In this document: in pieces, positions 48,369 to 57,052 of the stretch
Numbering within the stretch: position 1 is the stretch's first letter
Layout: each line of letters starts with the position of its first letter
Assembly: GCA_000967895.1 (NCBI GenBank)
Contig: FO203512.1
Span: 941,582-1,005,581 of the forward strand
Length of the DNA: 64,000 nucleotides
Direction of reading: 5' to 3'
Source of the DNA: Oleispira antarctica RB-8
GTDB taxonomy: Bacteria > Pseudomonadota > Gammaproteobacteria > Pseudomonadales > Oceanobacteraceae
The notes under the pieces: model-generated
What the model was told of the DNA's origin: nothing
What the model saw: the letters and a program-made list of their open reading frames with translations, nothing else
Databases searched by the model: none
Translations under genes and position numbers: made by a program

Positions 48369-49622
48369 ATGCTGGAGCAGTTCTCTCCATGGACCTTGGT
48401 TCTCATCGCGATCATTACTGTATTGACGGTGTATTTTCACTTTTTTCATTATTCCAGTAAAACTGCAGAACTGGCACCGAACATTCTTACCAGTATTGGT
48501 ATTTTCGGTACGTTCTTAGGGGTTGCACTGGGGCTTTGGAGTTTTGATACTACTGACATACATGGCAGTGTACCTAAATTAATGGATGGTTTAAAAACCG
48601 CTTTTTGGTCCTCAATTGCGGGTTTATTAGGGGCGCTGACTATTAAATTACGGAGTACCTTTTCTCAGTCGGGACGAGCAACGACCACTCAAACTCGAGC
48701 GGCCAGTATTGACGATCTAGACGCCTCATTAAAATTACTCGCGAATCAATTTAATCCACAAAATGCAGAGTCTGTGCCTGCATTGCTAAAGAATCAACAC
48801 GAAGAAAATCAAAACGGCGTGCGTCAAATCGTTTATGTGTTAGAGCATTACGAAGAGCGCATGGCGGACGCTAATGCTAAGGCGTTGGTTGAAGCGATTG
48901 AAGCCGTGATGCAAGACTTTAATGCACGTATTAACGAGCAATATGGCGATAACTTTAAGCGCTTAAACGAAAGTGTCGGCAAAATGTTGGATTGGCAAAA
49001 TAATTACCGCGCGCAGCTGCAGCAGCTTATTGATGAACAAGAGCGTACTGCCAGCTCAATGAAAGAAGCCAGCAACGCTTTTGAATACATGGTGAAACAC
49101 GCTAATGCTTTTAATGGCATTTCAGAATCCCTACAAGATTTATTGAGTGGCTTAGATGCACAGCGTTCGAACTTGCAGGATCAGCTAGGGGGGCTTGCTG
49201 CGGTCGTGAATAATGCGGCGGAAGGTTTACCTCAATTAGAAGAGCGTATTGGCGCACTGACAACGGGCATAGCGGAACAAGTACAAGAGCAACAGCGTTG
49301 GACGGTAGAACATATTACGAGAGCCCAAGAAGGCATCCATCAGCAAATGAGCGACGTAATGGAACGTTCTGGCGCTCAGCTACAACAGCAGCAGCAACTA
49401 ACTCACCAACAACTTATGCGCATTGCTGAAAAGGTGGAGCGTCAAGTTGCGGTATTAGATGATTCTATGGAAGAAGAGTTGAATAAAGCGCTGCAATCCT
49501 TTGGTATGCAACTTACGGCTCTGTCCGAGAAGTTTGTTAGTGATTATTCACCACTGACACAAAAATTACACGATGTGGTTAAGTTGGCAGAAGAAATTCG
49601 TTCGTCGAAGTCTTCTAATTAA
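48369..49622 (+). CDS. MotA/ExbB/TolQ-like proton channel with coiled-coil tail (ZorA-like)
   Basis: A 417-residue inner-membrane protein. Helix 1 about 8-27, helix 2 about 37-58 (LTSIGIFGTFLGVALGLW), helix 3 about 75-94 (GLKTAFWSSIAGLLGAL): these two are the MotA/ExbB/TolQ proton-channel pair with the conserved small-residue faces. From about 110 to 415 the protein is a nearly continuous Gln/Glu/Leu-rich coiled coil (QQQQQLTHQQLMRIAEKVERQ). ZorA proteins of the Zorya defence system share this arrangement: short channel, long tail reaching into the cytoplasm. The partner follows at 49689. Family call from layout; could also be a stress-linked motor. Confidence 0.75.
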   Translation: MLEQFSPWTLVLIAIITVLTVYFHFFHYSSKTAELAPNILTSIGIFGTFLGVALGLWSFDTTDIHGSVPKLMDGLKTAFWSSIAGLLGALTIKLRSTFSQSGRATTTQTRAASIDDLDASLKLLANQFNPQNAESVPALLKNQHEENQNGVRQIVYVLEHYEERMADANAKALVEAIEAVMQDFNARINEQYGDNFKRLNESVGKMLDWQNNYRAQLQQLIDEQERTASSMKEASNAFEYMVKHANAFNGISESLQDLLSGLDAQRSNLQDQLGGLAAVVNNAAEGLPQLEERIGALTTGIAEQVQEQQRWTVEHITRAQEGIHQQMSDVMERSGAQLQQQQQLTHQQLMRIAEKVERQVAVLDDSMEEELNKALQSFGMQLTALSEKFVSDYSPLTQKLHDVVKLAEEIRSSKSSN

Positions 49623-49688
49623 AACAATAAACTTATGGAATGAGTACTTTATAAAGTATTCATCGATGACCTCGTTGAGTAGAGAATC

Positions 49689-50396
49689 ATGCATGAAAAT
49701 GAACTAGAGCAATCAAGAGATCAAGAGGGCCATTGGGTTGCTGTCAGTGACTTGATGGCAGGTTTAATGATGATCTTTATGCTTATCTCTGTGGTGTTTA
49801 TGGTCGATGTAGAAACGGAGCGCAATCGCATACAAGATGTCGCCATTTTATACGATCATCTACGCCAAGAGCTGTATAAAGATCTGCAAGAAGAATTTGC
49901 AGACGATTTGCCAAAATGGGGGGCGGAATTAGATAAAGATCTATCCTTTCGCTTTAATGATAGTGAAATTTTATTCGATAACGGTAAATCAGAACTTAAG
50001 CAGCAATTCAAAACTATATTGGGCGATTTTTTCCCACGTTATATGCGGATTATTACTCAAGAAGCCTATCATGATGATATTTTAGAAATTCGTATTGAAG
50101 GTCATACTTCCAGCGGCTGGCTTGGAGCGTATGATGAAGATGATGCTTATATTCGCAATATGGATTTATCCCAAGCCCGTACCCGATCAACCTTAGGGTT
50201 TGTGATGGGATTAGATGAAGTAAAGCAAAATAAAGGCTGGCTAAAACAATACCTAACCGCTAATGGCTTATCGTCAGCGAAAGTGGTTCGCGATGCTAGC
50301 GGCAATGAAGACCCCGAACGCTCACGCCGAGTCGAGTTTAAAGTTCGTACTGATGCTGATAGTCGCATTGCTACCATTTTAGATCAGGTGTTATAA
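49689..50396 (+). CDS. OmpA-domain stator partner (MotB/ZorB-like)
   Basis: A 235-residue protein. The cytoplasmic stub leads into one helix with the stator motif WVAVSDLMAGLMMIFMLISV, where D21 should carry the proton, as in MotB. Residues about 85-225 are an OmpA/MotB peptidoglycan domain (LSFRFNDSEILFDNGKSEL, EIRIEGHTSS, MDLSQARTRS, RVEFKV). It would tether the ZorA-like pentamer to the cell wall. It starts 66 bases after the first gene and 15 bases before the third. Confidence 0.82.
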   Translation: MHENELEQSRDQEGHWVAVSDLMAGLMMIFMLISVVFMVDVETERNRIQDVAILYDHLRQELYKDLQEEFADDLPKWGAELDKDLSFRFNDSEILFDNGKSELKQQFKTILGDFFPRYMRIITQEAYHDDILEIRIEGHTSSGWLGAYDEDDAYIRNMDLSQARTRSTLGFVMGLDEVKQNKGWLKQYLTANGLSSAKVVRDASGNEDPERSRRVEFKVRTDADSRIATILDQVL

Positions 50397-50410
50397 ATGA
50401 GGGTGTCTGC

Positions 50411-50884
50411 GTGCGTATAAAGTCTTTTGAAAATTTTGAACCCTTTAATATCTTGCGCAAAAAAATGGGGGCGAAAGAATTAGGCAGTTTTGAATTGTTC
50501 GATCCTCAAAGACAAATCACTTACAGTGAGCGAGAGTTATTGGAAATGGGGCTGTTTGAGGTTAAAAGTGCTCGCTTAAGGATACTGAAAGACAAAACGA
50601 TCGCCTTTAAAAATGCTCGGCTTTGGTTAACGTGGCCAGGCCATGAAGATTTTCATTTAGCGGCTTGCGAAAAAGTACAAAAACGCCGTCACCTAAAAGC
50701 TAGTTTTATTGCTGGCTTAAATTCTATCAATGATAAAAACGTTTGTTTAGATTGTTTACAACTGCTTAAATTCGATGGGTTAGATGCACGCCGTAGCCGA
50801 CGCTTAGATTTAGCTGAAACAATGCAGAAAGAATTTAAACTCAGCGAATTTCAAAAAGACTATCCGTTTTATCCGTTGCTTTAA
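50411..50884 (+). CDS. unknown small protein of the motor-like cluster, possible metal site
   Basis: A 157-residue protein with a GTG start (50411) and AGGG just upstream, 14 bases after the ZorB-like stop, so co-expressed. No membrane helix or export signal. Residues 70-94 (WLTWPGHEDFHLAACEKVQ) hold H78, H82, C86 and H94; residues 112-115 hold a CLDC pair. H82-x3-C86 plus C112-x2-C115 could form a zinc site. The N-terminal third is basic and the C-terminal third has RRSRRLDLAE. I recognise no family, no nuclease or helicase motif. It stands where Zorya systems encode their effectors. Confidence 0.7.
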   Translation: MRIKSFENFEPFNILRKKMGAKELGSFELFDPQRQITYSERELLEMGLFEVKSARLRILKDKTIAFKNARLWLTWPGHEDFHLAACEKVQKRRHLKASFIAGLNSINDKNVCLDCLQLLKFDGLDARRSRRLDLAETMQKEFKLSEFQKDYPFYPLL

Positions 50885-50962
50885 ATATGCCTGTTATAGA
50901 GCGTTATTAAAGTAATTGAATAGAAAACCAGTGCGACTAGACTTTAAATTTAAGGATGAAAA

Positions 50963-51961
50963 ATGAAAAAATTACTCAAACCGATGCTTTCTGCATTGTT
51001 TATAAGCTTGTTAGCTTTATCTTCACAGGTACAAGCAGCAGACGTTGATCTACAAAAACTGGTTAATGATGTTCATAAACAGTTTCTGTCCCATAAAGAA
51101 GGTAACAATCCTACTTATATTCCAGCACTTGCGGCTGTAGATTCTGATTTATTTGCGATCAGTATCGTTACCGCAGAGGGGAAAAAATATTCTGCGGGCG
51201 ATATTAATCATGTCTTCTCAATGCAATCTATTGGTAAGGCTTTTAACTTAGCGGCATTGATTAATCAGCAGGGTGCACAGGCGGTGGTTGATAACATTGG
51301 GGTGAATGCGACGGGACTACCGTTCAGTTCTATTATGGCAATAGAACTGAATGAGGAACGTTCGGTGAACCCTTTAGTTAATGCTGGTGCGATTGCTACG
51401 GTTAGTTTAATCAAAGCTAAAAATGCAGATAAAAAGTGGAAAATTATTGAAAGTAACTTAGAAAATTTTGCTGGCAGTGAGTTAACGGTGCTGAAAGACA
51501 TTTATAAATCTGAAACCGATACGAATGTTAAAAACCAAAGTATTGCGCGACTATTAAGTAATTATGGTCGCTTGTATGATGACATTGATGAAAGTGTCGA
51601 TCTGTATACTCGTATGTGCTCGGTGGGTATCAATACCGAGCAGTTGGCGATTATGGGGGCAACGTATGCAAATGCCGGTATCAATCCCATGACAAAAAAA
51701 GAAGTGGTTCAAGCTGAGGCCGTACCTAAATTGCTGGCCGTGATGGCAACGTCTGGGCTTTATGATGATTCGGGCTTATGGCTGTATAAAGTAGGCTTGC
51801 CAGCAAAAAGTGGCGTGGGCGGTGGTATTATTGCAGTCATGCCAGGGAAGTATGGTATTGCGGCATTTTCTCCACCGGTTGATGCCGCGGGTAATAGTGT
51901 ACGGGCGCAATTAGCGATTGAAGCTATTGCTAAAAAACTGAATGCGAATATCTTTAAATAA
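50963..51961 (+). CDS. glsA: glutaminase with signal peptide
   Basis: A 332-residue enzyme of the serine-dependent glutaminase family. Signal peptide 1-25 (ALLALSSQVQA-A), absent in E. coli GlsA. SMQSIGKAFNLA carries the catalytic S-x-x-K, NPLVNAGAI the substrate-binding Asn region, and SNYGRLYDD, TSGLYDDSG and GKSGVGGGI-type segments complete the fold. It deaminates glutamine to glutamate plus ammonia, here probably in the periplasm. AAGGATG sits before the ATG. It follows the motor-like cluster, but shares no operon clues. Confidence 0.92.
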   Translation: MKKLLKPMLSALFISLLALSSQVQAADVDLQKLVNDVHKQFLSHKEGNNPTYIPALAAVDSDLFAISIVTAEGKKYSAGDINHVFSMQSIGKAFNLAALINQQGAQAVVDNIGVNATGLPFSSIMAIELNEERSVNPLVNAGAIATVSLIKAKNADKKWKIIESNLENFAGSELTVLKDIYKSETDTNVKNQSIARLLSNYGRLYDDIDESVDLYTRMCSVGINTEQLAIMGATYANAGINPMTKKEVVQAEAVPKLLAVMATSGLYDDSGLWLYKVGLPAKSGVGGGIIAVMPGKYGIAAFSPPVDAAGNSVRAQLAIEAIAKKLNANIFK

Positions 51962-52003
51962 GAGCACTCAGCTGTTTTAGCCATTAACGACAATCAATCA
52001 GTG

Positions 52004-54247
52004 CTAGCTAACATCCACCATAGGAATCAAGTTCTCTTTTCGAGCTTGTTTCTTACCACTTCTGAATAACAATATTGTTAATACGATTTGCCAAACCCCT
52101 AGGCCTACGATCCACATGAGTGAGGTCGTAGGGTGTTGTGCCCACGTAACCCCCTGAAATAATCCCACCGCTAACACATACGCCACACTAAAAGACCAAA
52201 GCATACTAAAGCCAGCCCAATACGCTCCGTGTTCTTTCACGATCGCGCCTAGAGTTGCGACGCAAGGCATGTACAGTAAGATGAATAATAAATACACAAA
52301 AGCACCCCACTGACCGTGGAATTTTTGCTGAATAACTTCAATAGTGCTGCTAGCAACTTCTTGTTTTAGTGCAATGCTTTGGGTATCGCTTAGGTCACCC
52401 ATATCCAAGCCTAATGGGTCATCTAAATTATTGGCAACATCGGTTAGGTTGACAGCAATAGAATCAACAGCATCTTTTAAACTGTTGAGTAAATCAAAGT
52501 CGTCTGTATTTTTATCGCTGGTGGTATAGAGCGCATCCAATGTGCCTACTACAACTTCTTTGGCAAATAGTCCGGTAAATATTCCAACAGTAGCCGCCCA
52601 ATTATCCTTTTCGATTCCCATTGGGGTAAAGGCGGGTGTTAAGAAGCGACCTACTTCGCTGAGAACCGATTGTTCTTGGTTTTGGTTGCCAAAGCTACCA
52701 TCAGTACCCATGGAGTTTAAGACGTTTAAGATAATTACAACGCCGACAATGGCTTTACCTGCACGTAATACAAAGCCTTTTAAACGATGCCATGTATGCA
52801 TCCATAGATTTCGAAAAGTCGGTAATAAATACGGTGGAAGTTCCATAATAAAACTGCTGTCACTGGAAGGAAGAATTAAGCGACGTACGAGAAAGGCACT
52901 TAATACGGCAACCAAAATTCCAGTGATATAGAGTGCAAAGACTACGGTTGCACCGTTATCTACAAAAAATGCTGAAGCAAATAATACGTAAACCGTTAAA
53001 CGTGCACCGCACGACATAAAGGGCGCCATTAAGGTCGTGATTAAGCGGTCGCCTTCTTTGTTTAACGTGCGAGCGGCCATAACCGAAGGTACGTTACAGC
53101 CAAATCCTACAATAAGAGGAACAAACGCTTTGCCAGGTAAACCTAAGCCGCGCATGAGACGATCAATAATAAAAGCGCCGCGAGCCATAAAGCCCACATC
53201 TTCTAAAAACGACAGTGATAGAAATAACGCTGCGATAACAGGAATAAAACTGGCGACTAACTGAACACCTCCGCCAACACCGTCCGCAATTAATGCGGTG
53301 AGCCACTCGGGGGCATTAATACTGTTCAATAACCAGCGTGGAGTTTCGACAAATAAAGCTCCCGCGGTGATATCGAAAAAATCGATAAATGCGCTGCCCA
53401 CATTAATAGCGAACATAAAGAGCAAATACATGACTCCCATAAAAATGGGCAAGGCTAAAATGCGGTTCAATACAATGTCGTCGATGTATTCGCTGATCGT
53501 TTTGCTTTTCTTTTCGCTTAACGTCATCGCTTGCTGGCAAACTTGATCGACCCATTCGTATCGAGCTTGAATTAAAGCCGGTTCATTCTTCATCGCATCG
53601 TCGCTGAACGCTAACGTACGTTGTTGAGTAGGGGGTTTGAGTAAGCGATTTTCGATACTGTCCATCAAGGTGATTAAACCATCGCCTTTACTGGCGACTA
53701 ATGGCACCACAGGGCAACCTAACCGCTCAGCAAGGGCTTGGTGGTCTAAATGCATCCCTTTGCTGTGGGCGACGTCGATCATGTTCAGCGCGACAATCAT
53801 GGGGATGCCGCTATCAAACAATTGTGAGGTCAGGTACAAACCACGTTCTAAGCTGGAAGCATCAAGTACATTGATGATGAGGTCGGCTTCTTTATTGTGT
53901 ATAAACTGCTGTGCTATTTGTTCATCAATGGAATCACCATTGTCATTATTTGTTTTTTTTTCAGAGTCCGTTTTAGCCGTATTCTTGGTGCCGGTAAAAT
54001 TGGAATTAATTGAATAGGTTCCCGGTAAATCGATTACCTCATATTCGGTATCCGCATGCTTATATTCGCCACTTTTACGTTCAACTGTGACTCCCGGCCA
54101 GTTACCTACGCGTTGGTGAGCTCCTGTTAGGGTGTTGAATAAGGTAGTTTTCCCGCAGTTAGGGTTGCCAATTAAGGCAATTGTATTTCTTTTCTTTTCG
54201 CCAGACGTATTAGAGGTAGAGGCTGCATTAGAGATATTCGTAGTCAT
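52004..54247 (-). CDS. feoB: ferrous iron transporter FeoB
   Basis: A 747-residue membrane GTPase. Start ATG 54247 overlaps the feoA stop by ATGA; the longer frame (54262) is unlikely. G1 GNPNCGKTTLFNTLTG, G3 DLPGTYS, G4 NMID and the helix-rich domain follow. The Gate regions (SFIPVIAALFLSLSFLEDVGFMARGAF, VPLIVGFGCNVPS) contain the family CN-VPS and the FLEDVGF marks. An inter-Gate insert of about 100 residues (570-630, DDFDLLNSLKDAV) separates the two Gate halves. Imports Fe(II). Confidence 0.96.
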   Translation of the reverse strand: MTTNISNAASTSNTSGEKKRNTIALIGNPNCGKTTLFNTLTGAHQRVGNWPGVTVERKSGEYKHADTEYEVIDLPGTYSINSNFTGTKNTAKTDSEKKTNNDNGDSIDEQIAQQFIHNKEADLIINVLDASSLERGLYLTSQLFDSGIPMIVALNMIDVAHSKGMHLDHQALAERLGCPVVPLVASKGDGLITLMDSIENRLLKPPTQQRTLAFSDDAMKNEPALIQARYEWVDQVCQQAMTLSEKKSKTISEYIDDIVLNRILALPIFMGVMYLLFMFAINVGSAFIDFFDITAGALFVETPRWLLNSINAPEWLTALIADGVGGGVQLVASFIPVIAALFLSLSFLEDVGFMARGAFIIDRLMRGLGLPGKAFVPLIVGFGCNVPSVMAARTLNKEGDRLITTLMAPFMSCGARLTVYVLFASAFFVDNGATVVFALYITGILVAVLSAFLVRRLILPSSDSSFIMELPPYLLPTFRNLWMHTWHRLKGFVLRAGKAIVGVVIILNVLNSMGTDGSFGNQNQEQSVLSEVGRFLTPAFTPMGIEKDNWAATVGIFTGLFAKEVVVGTLDALYTTSDKNTDDFDLLNSLKDAVDSIAVNLTDVANNLDDPLGLDMGDLSDTQSIALKQEVASSTIEVIQQKFHGQWGAFVYLLFILLYMPCVATLGAIVKEHGAYWAGFSMLWSFSVAYVLAVGLFQGVTWAQHPTTSLMWIVGLGVWQIVLTILLFRSGKKQARKENLIPMVDVS

Positions 54248-54492
54248 GATAAAGATACCCAAAGGCCTAGCGCTTCTTCACGGCGCAAGCTTAAGCTGAA
54301 ACCGCGTAATTTGATTTCGATAGGATCACCCAGAGGCGCAACGCGCACCACAGTAAAACGAGTGCCTGGAATTAGGCCTAGCATCATTAGGCGCTGTACT
54401 TGTGATGATGATGTTGATGTATCTGAACTGACTCGGCACTCGTCGATAACGGCATTATCGCCGACTTTGAGCTGTGAAAATTGAATGGGCAT
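54244..54492 (-). CDS. feoA: ferrous iron transport protein A
   Basis: An 82-residue SH3-fold protein that supports FeoB at the membrane. LKVGDNAVIDECR start, LMMLGLIPGTRFTVVRVAPLGDPIEIKLRG end with the family 'GL.PGt...v...apLGDP' pattern. A Ser-rich insert (SSDTSTSSSQ) is unusual. First of feoA-feoB; no feoC is seen. A Fur-like inverted repeat lies just upstream. Confidence 0.95.
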   Translation of the reverse strand: MPIQFSQLKVGDNAVIDECRVSSDTSTSSSQVQRLMMLGLIPGTRFTVVRVAPLGDPIEIKLRGFSLSLRREEALGLWVSLS

Positions 54493-54496
54493 AAAA

Positions 54497-54528
54497 TATC
54501 ATTCTCGGATGTCTATTTGAGAATGATA
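54497..54528 (-). promoter_or_regulatory. candidate Fur box upstream of feoA
   Basis: Perfect 10-base inverted repeat TATCATTCTC (54497-54506) and GAGAATGATA (54519-54528), 12 bases apart, followed by GATAATTG. Its hexamers (GAGAAT GATAGA) resemble the Fur GATAAT repeats. It sits 5-36 bases before the feoA start, the right place for iron repression. Confidence 0.55.
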
Positions 54529-54614
54529 GATAATTGCGTATAAGAAATCATTGATTTAAAGCATTTGAAGCCAAGATACTGAGATTTAATATCAATTCAC
54601 ATCTGCTCTCATTA

Positions 54615-56855
54615 TTATTTGATCTTTATGCCATCTTTAAAAATACGATAGGCATTACGCCCACCTTCTTTCGCATCATAAAGTGCAGAGTCAGCTTGGT
54701 TTTGTAAGGCTTCAATATTGTCAGCGAGATCTGGGAATGTACAAATACCGATACTGATGCCTACTTGGATAGACTGTTCTTCAATCACTACCACCTGTGA
54801 AACCTGTTTGATGATACGATCGGCAAGAGTTTTAGTATCTAAAGGCTGATGGCTTGAAGGTAGGATGATCGCAAACTCATCGCCGCCTAATCGCGCAACG
54901 GTATCCGTTTCACGGCAGCACTTTAATAATGTATTTGCGACGTGCTGTAATAATGAGTCACCGACAGGATGCCCGTAGCGATCATTCACTGGCTTAAATT
55001 TATCCAAATCAAGCAGCATTAGTGCAAAGGGGTTTTTATAGCGCAGAGAAACCGCTGCGGCTTCGGCCAATTTTTTATTATATTGATTTCTATTAGCCAA
55101 TTTGGTGAGGGGGTCTGTCATCGCAAGTTGTTTCAGATCATGCTCCCATTGCTTACGTTCTGTTACATCTTTAATAACACCGATTATTTTTTTCTCGTTA
55201 GCAAAGACGATGGTATTAATACGAAGCTCCATAATGAAGGTAGAACCGTCTTTATGTTGTGCGCTTTGCTCAATAGGTTTTGATGCATCTCTTGTGGAGC
55301 CCCCATTAACAAAGCGTTCAAGGTATCCATCGTGCATGCTTTTGTGCGGATCTGGTACCAGTACGGATATATTTTTACCGACCAGTTCTGCCGAGTAATA
55401 GCCAAACATATGTTCGGTTGCGGGGTTAACACTTTCGATAATGCCTTTTTCATTGATGGTGATAATGCCATCTTGTACCGAATTTAAAATTGAGCTGACA
55501 CGCAATTCATTTTCTTCCGCTCGAAGCGTTGATTTTTCTGCAGATATTCGTGCATCAGCCAAACCTTCGGCAAGGGCGAGTGCCTTGCTAGTTTGCTGCT
55601 CAGATTGTTCTCTTAAATGAAGAATATTATTGAGCTGTACATTTAATTCATTGTTGGCAGCTTCTAGTTCTATCTCAGCTTCATGACGTTCGATCATGTT
55701 TTCTTTAAATACTGACATCGTTCTGGCTATATCGCCCAATTCATTATCATAGTGATGGTTTTCTAGTGCTATCGAAAAGTCGTTGTTCGATAGTCTTACC
55801 ATACTATTGGTTAGGCGCAGTACAGGTTCAATAACTCGTGCTTGTATTAACCAAACGGCGAAAATAAAGATAGAAAATAGCAATAAGAAAACACCCCAGG
55901 TAACAATGTAAGATGTGTTTTTTACTAGCTCTAAGGCTTTTGATAGCGCACTGTCGTAATCGTTTATTTGCTGGTAGATTTCTTTGTCGATAATATTTAA
56001 ACCCCGTAGGGCGTTATAGTCATCTATACGAAGTGATTTATCAATTTCATGAATGCTGGTTTTATTGCTGATTAGCTGGCTAATGATATTTAAATTATCG
56101 CCATAGTTTTGCAGTGTATTTTCAATGTCATTTAAGGCTAAAACTTCAGCGTTGCTGGGCTCTAAAGTGCGATACTGCGCAATCGCTTCATAAGCCTTCT
56201 GCAGTTGGACCTTTACCTCATTTTTATATTTTACTTCATGGCGCAGTATGTAGTTTTTGTATTCATGGATCATGCCTCCATAGCCAATCGCCGCACGTAA
56301 ATCAGCACTCACACGTGCTTTGCTTAGAGGGGTTTCAGAGGTGAGGCTATTTCTAACTTCTTGGCGTAATGTTTCAAGGCCTCTTAATGCTGGGGTATCG
56401 TCAACCTTCACGGTGTTATCAAGTTGGGTAATGCTATAGCCCTGTCTGACTAAATTATCGACCTGTACATGGGCTTTTTCATAGATAGAGATGACCCGTT
56501 GAATATCATCAAGGGCGGTTAATTCGGCGTTTGTTAATTGCAGCAAACTGTATTGATGAATAATAGATTCTGCAGAGCCAATATGTTTATGAATGGTCTC
56601 CATGTAGATGGGGTCATTGCGCAAAATGAAGTTTTTAAATTCATGGATCATACCGCCGTAACCAATGGCTGCCCGAAGTGCACCTTCTAAGCGAGACTTG
56701 TCAGAGCGATCGGTTTGGTAGAGTTTCCAAGTGTCGTCGATGAGTGATACGTTCTTTTGAATAACAAAGGCACCGATGATTAGCATGGCGCAAGAAAGCA
56801 CCAGTGAAATTACCAAGATTTTTCTAATGGTGGTCAGTTTTATATGCTTAAACAT
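54615..56855 (-). CDS. diguanylate cyclase with duplicated helical sensor, HAMP, PAS and GGDEF
   Basis: A 746-residue membrane sensor. Helix 1 (about 12-29) and a second near 320-337 enclose a periplasmic region with two near-identical units: LRAAIGYGGMIHEFKNFILR (about 60-80) and LRAAIGYGGMIHEYKNYILR (about 187-206), each followed by a long helix. Then HAMP (about 340-390), coiled coil, PAS (EKGIIESVNPATEHMFGY, about 475) and GGDEF (about 620-740) with ARLGGDEFAI intact. The I-site RETD lies five residues before GGDEF, so product inhibition is expected. It makes c-di-GMP in response to an unknown signal. Confidence 0.92.
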   Translation of the reverse strand: MFKHIKLTTIRKILVISLVLSCAMLIIGAFVIQKNVSLIDDTWKLYQTDRSDKSRLEGALRAAIGYGGMIHEFKNFILRNDPIYMETIHKHIGSAESIIHQYSLLQLTNAELTALDDIQRVISIYEKAHVQVDNLVRQGYSITQLDNTVKVDDTPALRGLETLRQEVRNSLTSETPLSKARVSADLRAAIGYGGMIHEYKNYILRHEVKYKNEVKVQLQKAYEAIAQYRTLEPSNAEVLALNDIENTLQNYGDNLNIISQLISNKTSIHEIDKSLRIDDYNALRGLNIIDKEIYQQINDYDSALSKALELVKNTSYIVTWGVFLLLFSIFIFAVWLIQARVIEPVLRLTNSMVRLSNNDFSIALENHHYDNELGDIARTMSVFKENMIERHEAEIELEAANNELNVQLNNILHLREQSEQQTSKALALAEGLADARISAEKSTLRAEENELRVSSILNSVQDGIITINEKGIIESVNPATEHMFGYYSAELVGKNISVLVPDPHKSMHDGYLERFVNGGSTRDASKPIEQSAQHKDGSTFIMELRINTIVFANEKKIIGVIKDVTERKQWEHDLKQLAMTDPLTKLANRNQYNKKLAEAAAVSLRYKNPFALMLLDLDKFKPVNDRYGHPVGDSLLQHVANTLLKCCRETDTVARLGGDEFAIILPSSHQPLDTKTLADRIIKQVSQVVVIEEQSIQVGISIGICTFPDLADNIEALQNQADSALYDAKEGGRNAYRIFKDGIKIK

Positions 56856-57052
56856 AGTATTTATCGTAGCTTTACCTAATTTAGTCTTATAAAAAGACTA
56901 GCACACAATTCAACGTTCCACTGAGCAGGCTCTTTACAAGTCAAACTTTGATAATCGAGAGCCCGTATTAATGTTGTGAGGTTAGACAATAACGGTATTC
57001 CCACTGCGAGTGACTGTTAGAATGATGGCTAATTGCGTATGAGAATTAATGA

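Noticed and set aside
48369-50884. Calling the cluster a complete Zorya system
   Set aside because: Only channel and OmpA-type partner are visible. No SNF2-like helicase (ZorD), HNH (ZorE) or ZorC-type gene lies within the window near it, and neighbours are housekeeping genes.
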